Under the pieces are notes generated by a model, which made no database searches, was not told where the DNA came from, and worked only from the letters and a program-made list of their open reading frames with translations. A stretch of DNA of 64,000 bases from positions 141,625,954-141,689,953 of the forward strand of contig CP136064.1 in the NCBI GenBank assembly GCA_032622095.1. Direction: 5' to 3'. Source of the stretch: Siphonodentalium dalli (taxonomy: Eukaryota > Mollusca > Scaphopoda > Gadilida > Siphonodentaliidae). The position numbers were made by a program, and so were the translations under genes. The first letter of the stretch is position 1. The number at the start of each line of letters is the position of its first letter. Positions 10,931-22,139 of the stretch are shown piece after piece.

Positions 10931-11520
10931 CATTTCCCGTGTCAAACGCGATAGAAAAATCTGCCGATAAGAAAATTTTTCACTGTTGTTTTTGAAGACT
11001 CAAGGCTGTGTAAGAAATAACGGCGATTTACATTACCGGTACTTGCGTGAAACTAAATTTATTTTAGAGTATTCACGTCTTTAATCATCGTTGACGTCCC
11101 TGCGTAATTACTTTGAAGTATCTGCTTACTGGCGTACGGTATGTGCAAATAGGTGATAATGTGCTCGGATCTATATTCAGACCTACTTCCAAGTCTGCTC
11201 GTGCATAAACCAGCTAGAATATTTGGATAGCTAGTTTTTAGCGGAATTTTGCAGAATAAACGCAAAGCTAAAGAGATGTATGCTCAAGATGTGGTGGTAC
11301 CTGATGAATCGGCCTCCTCGATAGCAGATGGAACTGATTTCCGTAGAGCACAAATAAGCCCATTCTTGTCTCCTCTGCCTATGTATGCATCTATCAGGTC
11401 ATCAATGTTGTTGAATTTCTGCTCCAATTTCTCATTCTCTGACTAAGAATATATCAGAAGTTGATGAGCACAAATGGCAAAGTAATACCCATATCACCAT
11501 AACAAGACAGTCCACTTGTC
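10931..11520. other. No gene recognised
   Basis: Neither a repeat seen elsewhere in the window nor a frame with protein-like composition was found. Confidence 0.45.
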
Positions 11521-11975
11521 CGTGGCGTGGTTTAATAGTGTTGCCACCATGGCTGAATGGCAACTACACCATGGTTCTACCGCCTAACCGCCAGTGTTCA
11601 CGCTGTCCTGAGTCACTTCGCAAATTGCAAAAGAAAAACAAAAGTGGCTCAAAAAAATGTGCTGGTGGCTGCTGGTGGCTCAAAAAATTTGGAAAGTTAG
11701 ATTTCGGAGATAGTGCGGAACAACCTACTAAAATGAAAAAAGTGATAGATTTCTTTGAAAATGTGGCTCCAAAACATATGTGTTCCAAAAATGAGGCTCA
11801 AATATTTGAAGTGGCTAAAAATAATTCACAAGTGGTGGCTCAAGAAAACTTTGGGCCAGTATGAACACTACTAATTGCAGTTGGGCCATGTGTTGTTGCC
11901 ACTCTTCCATGGTGTATATTCTGTTCGGCCACAGTGTACTTGCCATTTGGCCACGGTATAGTTGCCATTCAAAAT
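11521..11975. repeat. Repeat L: TTGCCATTCGGCCACGGTG-type words
   Basis: The motif for GCCATTCGGCCACGGTGTA and its complement recurs: ACCATGGCTGAATGGCAACT (11549), TCGGCCACAGTGTACTTGCC (11927) and TTTGGCCACGGTATAGTTGC (11945), and again at 26030-26060 and 26220-26255. Between them a GTGGCTCAAAAA-rich stretch makes a 108-codon frame (11538-11864) of repetitive composition that I do not accept as a gene. Confidence 0.5.
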
Positions 11976-12219
11976 AATGTTGAAAAAATACAAAGATTGC
12001 ATGATAAATGAGGTGATTGAGTGCTTTGTCAAACAAGACAGTCAATGACTGTGCAGTGCTCACGTAGTACAACATCCTATACTGTCATAAAATCAAGGTG
12101 TCATAATCCATCCTGATTAAAAGAGGACACTGCAGTCAATAATTAGGGGACAAGGGTGTGTGATGTTTAATACTGACAATGAAAACAAACAAACAAATTT
12201 TCAAATAATAATTTTTGTG
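11976..12219. other. No gene recognised
   Basis: AT-rich spacer. An AAACAAACAAACAAAT stretch lies near 12185. Confidence 0.4.
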
Positions 12220-12655
12220 GATTTTTTTTAAGAGTTGTGTCCCTGGCTCTGCCCCTATTTGACCCAGTGACCCCATTTGAACAAATCCAAACCCCAGTCA
12301 TGCAAGGACCCTCCATGCCAAATATAAGCTAAATCGACCCAATGCTTCTTGAGAAGAAGTCATTCTAAGAATTACTATGGAGAAATAGAGTTATGGCCCT
12401 GCTTTCGCAACTATTCGACCCAGTGACCTCATTTGAACAAATCTGAATGTGAGTCACCTAGGGAACATCCACATCAAATATGAACCCATTCGGTCTTATG
12501 GTTCCGAAGAAGAAGATGTTTAAAGAATTGTTGACGGACGGACAGATGGATGGACGGACAGATGGACGGACGAATGGACGGACGATGGACGAGGAGTGAT
12601 GACTATAGCTCCACCAGAGACTTCGTCACAGGTGACCTAAAAACTGTATAACAAA
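12220..12655 (+). repeat. Dispersed element with core duplication and (GGAC)n tail
   Basis: Two degenerate core units begin with CCTGGCTCTGCCCCTATTTG (12242) and GCCCTGCTTTCGCAACTATT (12392). Both continue with GACCCAGTGACC and TTTGAACAAATC. Then come TTGTTGACGGACGGACAGAT, a (GGAC)n-rich microsatellite and an end AGCTCCACCAGAGACTTCGT. This core-plus-microsatellite layout is common in non-autonomous elements of marine invertebrates. No coding capacity. Confidence 0.7.
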
Positions 12656-12670
12656 AGTAAGAGGTTCAAG

Positions 12671-15013
12671 ATGGAGTTGCCTGAAGCGGTGTTGGCTTTT
12701 AGTGTCGGCGCACACGATCCCGGTTGTCCCCGGTTTACCCGGCTGCCGGGTAAATCGGGGCCAGCCGGGATCGTGTGCGCCGACACTTTGGGCCGGTTTT
12801 TGTCGGATCCGATTTAACCGGACCGATCAAACTGAGTTTGATTTCATCCGGAAAAACCGGCTCGTGACGATGGCAACGCGCGTGTTTTGCTTGTCACATG
12901 ACCAAAACATCATTCAAAATGTCGGAATAGTTAGCAGCGACTGCTATTCAAAAATTATGTCAAGAATTCTGATCAATCGACAAGTAACAACTGCTGTTGA
13001 CCTATGGGCAGAAAATATGTGCCCGTATATAGTAATCGCAACAAGAGGGCGGTAGCTGTGGAAAGGTAGTTTACGCCAATTTACGGCTGTTGGCATTATT
13101 CACAGTATTGCCCGTGACCTCAAATTCAATATATTATTATTAATATTATATATTCATTCAGTTTATTATTAATAAATATTAGTCTTTAGAAATACATATT
13201 AATATAAATCACCATGACTAGCTATAGTAAATGTCTAGATCGGCTGACCACACCAGTTGGCTATTTACTACAGTGACCATAGGCATAGCATGCATATGAC
13301 CGGAGTGAAAATCGGACTCGTGTGCGCTGAACCCCCCGATTTATCACGCAGCCGGATTTACCGGATACAATCGGGATCGTGTGCGCCGACACTTAAACTG
13401 TTAGAATGTTCAAGTCTAGAAATGAGAGATAGACAGTTGGTATTAACAGGTGTGGACTACAGCGCGGCAGATTCTCTGTTTAAGCAGATGTGAAATTCAT
13501 TATAGAAGTTCTTTGGACATCAAGGGACATCGAATGTTACATCAGGTATCAAAGTTGAACCAGCATGCATGTATACAGAGGACGTGAACTATACAAGGTG
13601 ACAGAGTGGCTTTTCTTATGGACGTGACAATAGAGGTTACAGGGGTAGAGGACAGCAGAGTGGTTTCCGAGGACAAAGGAGTCATTACGGAGGGTAGCGA
13701 AATAGTTTTGATGGACATCTGAGTGATTTTGAAGGACAAAGGAGTGATTTCGAGCACCCAGGCTTTGTAAACCGCAATAAATTCAGTGGTTCAACAAAGT
13801 CGGCAAAGTAGACTAACCCTAATGGAGCAGATGATTATCCTCTTCGGTGTCCATTCGACATCATGTAAGAAATTGCCCTCATTCATATGAGGATATGAAT
13901 AAAACAATGGAAAAGACAGTTCTGTTTACTGGGAATAAAGGAGATGAGTCACTTGTTCTTATGTCAGTGCAACGGTTGCAGGAAAAATTTGCATGGAGTG
14001 CTATCTAGATTCTTTGAGAACAGATGCAAGAGACAAAGTTCAACATTTGAACAGTGACACTGTATTCAGATTTGGTGGAGGAACTCTGAAGATAATTTTC
14101 CCATGCACTATTGCAGGCATTGAGTGTGATATAGAGACAGATGTGGTTAAAAGTGACATTCCATTACTTTAGTAAGACTGCAATGAAGAAGGCCGAAATG
14201 AAACTCGACTTAGTAAATGATTGTGCATGCATATTTGGTAAAGTTGTGAAATTGCAGTGCACTTCATCAGGACATTATTGCATTCCAATTGATCACACAA
14301 TTGTGACCGTTCAGATAGGCCAATCGTGTCTCTTCTTTTGGTGATAAGAGTTTAATGAGGTAGCAGCAATAGATTTAAAACAATGGAAGCCTGGTGTATA
14401 TTTTCTACACATGATTGACATAGCCACTCGATTCAGCTTAGCATCAGTGATCACAAGAAAGACTCCAAATGTTATAGCTGAAAAGATTATGACAATATGG
14501 ATTGGAAGTTGACTCGGATCTCCGAAAAAGTTTCTGGCAGACCATGGCGAAGAATTTGCTAATGAAATTTTCAAGGATATGTGTCAGAACCTGAATAGTG
14601 AAGTGCTCAATACAGCTGGATATAGTCCATGGCAAAATGGGATTTGCGAGAGATCAACCATCAATACCTTTAGAAATGGCATTAGTTTGGGCTGTCAATG
14701 CCAAGAATTCCCTCAGCATGTATATAGATGAAGTCCGTACCAGTTGGTCTTTGGAAAGAATCCGAATTTGCCCTCAGTTTTAACTGACAAACCACCAGCT
14801 TTGGAGAACACAACCATTTCTGAAGTTTTTGCAAAACACCTAAATACATTACATTAAAGTAGACAGGCCTATATTCAAGCAGAATCATCCGATCTTATAA
14901 GAAGAGTGCTTCGACACCAAATCCAAGCTTCAAAGGAGTGTTTTGTACATGGTGATATAGTATAATACAAAAGGGAGGATGGCAATAAGTGGAAGGGACC
15001 AGGGGATTGTGAT
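12671..15013 (+). pseudogene. Ty1/copia-type polyprotein pseudogene, gag-protease-integrase part
   Basis: From ATG 12671 a gag start (MELPEAVLAF) is cut by the MITE at 12702-13392 and resumes in phase as KLLECSSLEMRDRQLVLTGV. After many stops follow an Arg/Gly-rich stretch (NRGYRGRGQQSGFRGQ, about 13625-13670), a zinc-knuckle remnant, a retropepsin-like region (SDIPLL then SGHYCIPID, about 14080-14300), and integrase-core residues (HMIDIATRFSLA, FLADHGEEFANEIF, NTAGYSPWQNGICERS, about 14410-14660). It reaches KWKGPG just before the MULE insertion. The family assignment rests on this order and on the RT and RNase H downstream. Many frameshifts and stops make it dead. LTRs were not found. Confidence 0.85.
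12702..13392. mobile_element. PIF/Harbinger-type MITE, 691 bp, inserted in copia gag
   Basis: Ends GTGTCGGCGCACACGATCCC and its complement (right end at 13392) are flanked by TTA at 12699-12701 and 13393-13395. A 3-bp TTA/TAA target duplication is typical of PIF/Harbinger elements. Excision in silico restores the copia gag frame exactly at Ala-Phe-Lys. The left end is itself a palindrome: the same 20+ bp recur inverted at about 12766-12787, enclosing GGTTTACCCGGCTGCCGGGT. The right end is a weaker hairpin. The interior is AT-rich and non-coding. Confidence 0.85.
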
Positions 15014-17043
15014 GGGTTATTCCCACTTCGCCGATCTGCTTAAATAAACATCGCGGCGGGGGGCGGATTAGGGTACTGGTGAGGTGTGATTCTTAGTTAA
15101 CAGTGTTAAGTTCAGCCCAAGTCACCATCCGTTATGATACCCCATGCAGTTGTACCAACAAAATACTGTTCACTGATTGTGTACTCTTGAAGATATCACT
15201 TTATACCATGGAGTATATAAAATCACGAAATTCCACATACTCCATCACAATCATGGCTGGTAATCAAAGACTGCCGATCAACCATCAACACCAGAAACGA
15301 CATCATAAGTTCTCGAATGAAACCACGCAACCATGACTCTGACATGGAACAGGTAATTACTGTCGTTATTATTAAGTTATTTATTGAGTTTTCTATATAC
15401 AACCTCAAAACAATCCTAAAATTAATAAATAACTAAAAAAATTAATAAAAAATTACATACCTTTTCTCAAATTCTCAAATTTCAATTTATTTTGTATTTA
15501 TTTCTTTTAATTGTATTTATAATGGTATAACTTGTATATTTCAGATTATCGCTGACTCGGTCTTAGCAGACCTAAGAAAAGCTGTACGGCATGATTTAAA
15601 GACAGTTACTTCCTTATACAACGAACAGATGACGTCCATGAGATCCTATCATAGCCAAAGTTCGCACATTTTATTCAGTTAGCTCGTCACTGTACAGATC
15701 TCGAGCACAGACGCGACCAACACTTCCCAAGACTCGTTCAGCCATCAACTTGCCCGAAACCTACCAACAGACGACAGCCGGTGACAATTTTCTTTTAGGT
15801 TCTGTCGGTGACAGCAACAAAATGATAGTATTCGCAACAACTTCAAACTTGCAACTGCTCAACGGCGCCTCCACATATTACTGCGACGGGACATATGAAA
15901 AATCACCAAAGCAATTCCATCAGTTATACACCATACATGCATTCTTTGGACAACAAGATTCTGCCACTAATTTACAGGTTACTGCAAGACAAGACTAAAG
16001 CCACCTACGTTAGATTCTTCGGAATGGTATTATTAAAAAGAAAAGGGAAACGACATCGGAATCGACCTGCAACTGGAACAAGTATTCACCGACTTCGAAC
16101 AAGCAGCTCAAAGCGCCATCGCCCATGTGTTCCATACGTCGAATATCAAAGGTTGTCACTTTCATTACGGACAAGCCATATACAAGTATGCCACCGTCAA
16201 ATGCAAACTACGAGACAAATATACAGTCATGCAATCACGAGAACCACGACCCAGCCATTTGAGAAATCATCCGTCGTGCCATAGGCCTAGCATTCATTCC
16301 AATCGGTCAAGTCAGCGATACATGGTTATCAGTGTTAGATACCTGGGAAGATGTCATGGTGGATCGACAAGTCGACGACCGAGTCACGAAGTTCCTGCAC
16401 TACGTCACTTGAAGGAATCTTCCCAATTGCCGTCAGAAATTACCACAACACAGTCGGTCCCAGAACGAACCATGTCGAAGGGTGGCATAGAAAACTGCAA
16501 AGAATCATAGCCCCAACGTATACAGTATCATTGACTTCTTCAAAGAAGAACAGGCCTACTCTGAATCAACAATTCTTCATCTGAGTGGCAGTGGAAAGGT
16601 GGCACCTCGACGCCGAAAATACAGGGCTATCGACAACTCACTGCGCCACTTCAAGAGAGTTCTGCGAGTGGGCGAAATCGACATTTTGACATTCCTAGAT
16701 AATGTTTCCAACATCAGCGGTCGTTAATAGAGTCCAATAGTAAAATTATGTGTTTATTGTTGCCTGTAATTATGTAATATATTTTGTCCAAGTTACTATT
16801 TAGAATGTATGTTATTTGTTTTGTTAATTATATATTATCTTAACTCTTAAAATAAATAAAAATGTTCAATTCAAAGTATCTAAAATTGTCTTCTCTGAAA
16901 CCACCGAAAACACAAATGAGCCCAAAAAACCCAAAACTACCCCAGCTACACCACCTCAACACATACTTAGCGGCATCTCTTTGAAGAACGGATTAGTCAC
17001 ACCTGACCCGAAATCCACGCTATCGGCAAAGTGGGAATCTCCC
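15014..17043 (+). mobile_element. MULE-type DNA transposon, about 2.03 kb, inserted in copia integrase
   Basis: Left end GGGTTATTCCCACTTCGCCG and the complement of the right end, GGGAGATTCCCACTTTGCCG, form inverted repeats of about 22 bp. Flanking 9-mers ATTGTGATG (left) and GTTGTGATC (right) agree at 7 of 9 positions. This fits a decayed 9-bp MULE target duplication. The element separates copia residues KWKGPG from VIGQDGKVVFVRHGS, which are adjacent in intact copia integrases of this type. It carries the transposase pseudogene at 15317-16727 and a poly(A)-signal-like AATAAATAAAAATG near 16851. Confidence 0.85.
15317..16727 (+). pseudogene. MULE transposase pseudogene with one intron
   Basis: Exon 1 starts at ATG 15317 (MKPRNHDSDMEQ) and ends at 15352 before GTAATT. 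The intron is 15353-15544 and ends TATATTTCAG. Exon 2 continues in phase with IIADSVLADLRKAVRHDL. Conserved MULE features follow in three frames: FLLGSV, MIVFATTSNLQLLNGA, YYCDGTYEKSP (DGTF-like, near the first catalytic Asp), QLYTIHAFFG, LPLIYRLLQDKTKATY, VFTDFEQAAQSAI (second Asp region), IKGCHFHYGQAIY, IGLAFIPIGQV and NHVEGWHRKLQ (around the catalytic Glu). It ends at TAA 16725-16727. At least four frameshifts break it, so it is inactive. The family is confident; it is an old autonomous or near-autonomous copy. Confidence 0.88.
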
Positions 17044-18528
17044 GTTGTGATCGGTCAAGATGGAAAGGTTGTATTTGTCAGGCATGGGAGCGTTTACGTG
17101 AGAGTTCATCCGTGTAGACTGGTGAGATGTGGTGATGAATTCCAGACATCCGCAGAATATCAGGAATATGTGGAAAGTACTGTAATGAAGAACAGTGATG
17201 ACAAAATAAAAGAAGATGAAGATTCCTAGAATGAAAAGTTTAATGAAAATGCATATCCAGATTTGGATGATGATGAAGATACATCAGATGTAATAAATGT
17301 AGAGAATGATTCACAAAATGAGATTCTAATTACAATTAAACAAACATTCCACAAGTGAATCAAAGAATTAAATTTCTACAAAAAGGAGACAGTTCCTGTA
17401 AAGTAGGAAAGGTGATGAGCAAAGGTGGAAAGGATACTGGGCATATATGAACATACAAGTTGTGGTGAAAATGGTCAGTTTGGAATAGATTTTGTCAATG
17501 ATGTAGAAGAGTGGAATTTGGAGGAGGGCACAGCTGAATTGAATGTAGTATTTGTTCCACCTGTATAGCAGAATTAGAAGAGAGTTGATTATGCGAAATG
17601 GTGAGAACTTGAAAATTGGAAAGCATTTTCAGTTTATGAAGAAGTTCCAAACATAGGACAGAAAGTTATGTCAACGAGATGGGTAATTACTGAAAAAGAA
17701 GGCGATGGAGAGCTCATAACTAAAGCCTGTTTAGTTGTGAGAGGGTTTGAAGAACACACAGTGACATTAAAGTGGATTCACCTACTGATCACAAGGATAG
17801 TCTTCGTTTGTTTTTAGCAGTGGCAACCACATGTGGATTTTCGTTGCATACTATTGATATCAAAGCAGCGTTTCTTCAAGGAAATAATATAGATCGAGAT
17901 ATCTACATGCAACCACCTAGAGTGTGCTTCTGATAAATGTGTTTGGAGATTGAAGAAATGTGTATATATGGACTGGTAGATGCATCGAGAAACTGGTTTC
18001 TAAGCGTAATAAAGGAACTTATGGACGTTTGGCGTAAATGAAGTCAACACTTGATCCGGCACTGTTCTTTTGGCATTTTGATGAAAAGCTACAGGGATTA
18101 TTCCTGATGCATGTCAACGATTTATTGTGGGCAGGAACAGACCTTTTCAGGAACAATGTGATAAATTCCATGACACAAAGATTTCAGTGTGGCAAGAAGA
18201 TGGACAAAAGTCTTTATATATTGGCCTAAATATCACACAGGATGACAAGCATACTGCTGAGCTAGAACAGATTACCCAAGGTGAATCGCTCCGAGAAGTG
18301 ATAGGACAGTTGCATTGGATTGCAACAGAGAGTCGACCAGATTTGAGTTTCATGGGCTAGACCTTTCAACCTCAACAGAAATGAATGATTCAAGGATTAG
18401 TTCAAAGTCAATAAAGTGGTCAGGAAAGCTAAAAACAATGTGTTTGCGATTGTGTTTCCTAGTTTAGGAGAATTGTGTGAGATGGAAATTGTTATGTATT
18501 CAGATGCTTCTCATGCTAATCTATCAGA
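17044..18528 (+). pseudogene. Copia integrase C-terminus, RT and start of RNase H, copy 1
   Basis: Begins VVIGQDGKVVFVRHGSVYVR then VHPCRLVRCGD (integrase C-terminal, open to 17229). After an acidic linker with stops, the copia RT follows: NIGQKVMSTRWVITEK (about 17650), ITKACLVVRGFEE, DSPTDHKDSLRLFLAVATTC, HTIDIKAAFLQGN with DRDIYMQPP (about 17850-17910), and YIGLNITQD (18215). Next come the RNase H-linked block VIGQLHWIATESRPDLSFMG (about 18300-18358) and SDASHANLSD (18500-18528). The catalytic YVDD box is degraded. Frameshifts and stops throughout. Confidence 0.88.
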
Positions 18529-19007
18529 CAGATAATAGTGTAGTGACTTAGCGACAAAATTTTGTCATATTGGAACGGACTGGCCAAAAGTGCCATTTTT
18601 TTTATATTATGCCAAGTTAGGTGTGCTCTTTCAGAAAGTGAACTAGAAACAGGTTTCTGATCAATATTAACCCTTGTTTCCAGTATAAATTCAAGATGGC
18701 GGCCAAATTCAATCATTATTTCACCATGACGTTCCAACTGGTATACAATTTAAGGCACATGCATAATAAATTTTGAAGATATTAGCAATCCAGGCCGACC
18801 AAATTTGAAAATTATCACTTTTTGGACCAAAAGCATGAAATTTTGTCATAAAATCATTCTCTTTCAATTATTTCGGAATAATAAACAGACAATTTCTCAA
18901 AACTGTTTCAGTGCAGATCAAAGGTTAAGATCTTAAAAATTTCAGAAATGTATACTGCAAACAAAATATACATCATCTAGGACAAATTCGTAACCATATT
19001 TTAGACA
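18529..19007. mobile_element. Left part of a third insertion into copia (copy 1, truncated)
   Basis: The copia frame stops at SDASHANLSD and non-coding sequence follows (CGACAAAATTTTGTCATATT, CAAGATGGCGGCCAAATTC). It is cut at 19007 by the duplication junction. The full-length counterpart is 22112-24959. Confidence 0.65.
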
Positions 19008-19017
19008 AAAAAAATTA

Positions 19018-20626
19018 ATAAAAATTAATAAAAAATTACATACCTTTTCTCAAATTCTCAAATTTCAATTTATTTTGTATTTATTTCTTTTAATTGTATT
19101 TATAATGGTATAACTTGTATATTTCAGATTATCGCTGACTCGGTCTTAGCAGACCTAAGAAAAGCTGTACGGCATGATTTAAAGACAGTTACTTCCTTAT
19201 ACAACGAACAGATGACGTCCATGAGATCCTATCATAGCCAAAGTTCGCACATTTTATTCAGTTAGCTCGTCACTGTACAGATCTCGAGCACAGACGCGAC
19301 CAACACTTCCCAAGACTCGTTCAGCCATCAACTTGCCCGAAACCTACCAACAGACGACAGCCGGTGACAATTTTCTTTTAGGTTCTGTCGGTGACAGCAA
19401 CAAAATGATAGTATTCGCAACAACTTCAAACTTGCAACTGCTCAACGGCGCCTCCACATATTACTGCGACGGGACATTTGAAAAATCACCAAAGCAATTC
19501 CATCAGTTATACACCATACATGCATTCTTTGGACAACAAGATTCTGCCACTAATTTACAGGTTACTGCAAGACAAGACTAAAGCCACCTACGTTAGATTC
19601 TTCGGAATGGTATTATTAAAAAGAAAAGGGAAACGACATCGGAATCGACCTGCAACTGGAACAAGTATTCACCGACTTCGAACAAGCAGCTCAAAGCGCC
19701 ATCGCCCATGTGTTCCATACGTCGAATATCAAAGGTTGTCACTTTCATTACGGACAAGCCATATACAAGTATGCCACCGTCAAATGCAAACTACGAGACA
19801 AATATACAGTCATGCAATCACGAGAACCACGACCCAGCCATTTGAGAAATCATCCGTCGTGCCATAGGCCTAGCATTCATTCCAATCGGTCAAGTCAGCG
19901 ATACATGGTTATCAGTGTTAGATACCTGGGAAGATGTCATGGTGGATCGACAAGTCGACGACCGAGTCACGAAGTTCCTGCACTACGTCACTTGAAGGAA
20001 TCTTCCCAATTGCCGTCAGAAATTACCACAACACAGTCGGTCCCAGAACGAACCATGTCGAAGGGTGGCATAGAAAACTGCAAAGAATCATAGCCCCAAC
20101 GTATACAGTATCATTGACTTCTTCAAAGAAGAACAGGCCTACTCTGAATCAACAATTCTTCATCTGAGTGGCAGTGGAAAGGTGGCACCTCGACGCCGAA
20201 AATACAGGGCTATCGACAACTCACTGCGCCACTTCAAGAGAGTTCTGCGAGTGGGCGAAATCGACATTTTGACATTCCTAGATAATGTTTCCAACATCAG
20301 CGGTCGTTAATAGAGTCCAATAGTAAAATTATGTGTTTATTGTTGCCTGTAATTATGTAATATATTTTGTCCAAGTTACTATTTAGAATGTATGTTATTT
20401 GTTTTGTTAATTATATATTATCTTAACTCTTAAAATAAATAAAAATGTTCAATTCAAAGTATCTAAAATTGTCTTCTCTGAAACCACCGAAAACACAAAT
20501 GAGCCCAAAAAACCCAAAACTACCCCAGCTACACCACCTCAACACATACTTAGCGGCATCTCTTTGAAGAACGGATTAGTCACACCTGACCCGAAATCCA
20601 CGCTATCGGCAAAGTGGGAATCTCCC
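19018..20626 (+). pseudogene. MULE transposase pseudogene, exon 2 only (copy 2)
   Basis: Tandem-duplicate of 15435-17043. It starts inside the intron, so it lacks the left end and exon 1; the splice acceptor and exon 2 (19128-20310) are retained. The only coding difference noticed is Tyr to Phe in DGTFEK, which restores the residue usual in MULE transposases. It carries the same frameshifts as copy 1, so the decay predates the duplication. Confidence 0.85.
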
Positions 20627-22111
20627 GTTGTGATCGGTCAAGATGGAAAGGTTGTATTTGTCAGGCATGGGAGCGTTTACGTGAGAGTTCATCCGTGTAG
20701 ACTGGTGAGATGTGGTGATGAATTCCAGACATCCGCAGAATATCAGGAATATGTGGAAAGTACTGTAATGAAGAACAGTGATGACAAAATAAAAGAAGAT
20801 GAAGATTCCTAGAATGAAAAGTTTAATGAAAATGCATATCCAGATTTGGATGATGATGAAGATACATCAGATGTAATAAATGTAGAGAATGATTCACAAA
20901 ATGAGATTCTAATTACAATTAAACAAACATTCCACAAGTGAATCAAAGAATTAAATTTCTACAAAAAGGAGACAGTTCCTGTAAAGTAGGAAAGGTGATG
21001 AGCAAAGGTGGAAAGGATACTGGGCATATATGAACATACAAGTTGTGGTGAAAATGGTCAGTTTGGAATAGATTTTGTCAATGATGTAGAAGAGTGGAAT
21101 TTGGAGGAGGGCACAGCTGAATTGAATGTAGTATTTGTTCCACCTGTATAGCAGAATTAGAAGAGAGTTGATTATGCGAAATGGTGAGAACTTGAAAATT
21201 GGAAAGCATTTTCAGTTTATGAAGAAGTTCCAAACATAGGACAGAAAGTTATGTCAACGAGATGGGTAATTACTGAAAAAGAAGGCGATGGAGAGCTCAT
21301 AACTAAAGCCTGTTTAGTTGTGAGAGGGTTTGAAGAACACACAGTGACATTAAAGTGGATTCACCTACTGATCACAAGGATAGTCTTCGTTTGTTTTTAG
21401 CAGTGGCAACCACATGTGGATTTTCGTTGCATACTATTGATATCAAAGCAGCGTTTCTTCAAGGAAATAATATAGATCGAGATATCTACATGCAACCACC
21501 TAGAGTGTGCTTCTGATAAATGTGTTTGGAGATTGAAGAAATGTGTATATATGGACTGGTAGATGCATCGAGAAACTGGTTTCTAAGCGTAATAAAGGAA
21601 CTTATGGACGTTTGGCGTAAATGAAGTCAACACTTGATCCGGCACTGTTCTTTTGGCATTTTGATGAAAAGCTACAGGGATTATTCCTGATGCATGTCAA
21701 CGATTTATTGTGGGCAGGAACAGACCTTTTCAGGAACAATGTGATAAATTCCATGACACAAAGATTTCAGTGTGGCAAGAAGATGGACAAAAGTCTTTAT
21801 ATATTGGCCTAAATATCACACAGGATGACAAGCATACTGCTGAGCTAGAACAGATTACCCAAGGTGAATCGCTCCGAGAAGTGATAGGACAGTTGCATTG
21901 GATTGCAACAGAGAGTCGACCAGATTTGAGTTTCATGGGCTAGACCTTTCAACCTCAACAGAAATGAATGATTCAAGGATTAGTTCAAAGTCAATAAAGT
22001 GGTCAGGAAAGCTAAAAACAATGTGTTTGCGATTGTGTTTCCTAGTTTATGAGAATTGTGTGAGATGGAAATTGTTATGTATTCAGATGCTTCTCATGCT
22101 AATCTATCAGA
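20627..22111 (+). pseudogene. Copia integrase C-terminus, RT and start of RNase H, copy 2
   Basis: Exact counterpart of 17044-18528 at offset 3,583, with the same stops and frameshifts. It differs at 22046 (TTTATGAG for TTTAGGAG). This copy is the one continuous with the remaining third insertion and, beyond it, with the RNase H end at 24960. Confidence 0.88.
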
Positions 22112-22139
22112 CAGATAATAGTGTAGTGACTTAGCGACA

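Noticed and set aside
11538-11864. 108-codon plus-strand frame, Lys and Cys rich
   Set aside because: Derived from GTGGCTCAAAA-type internal repetition, with an overlapping frame on the other strand. No recognisable domain or splice signals.
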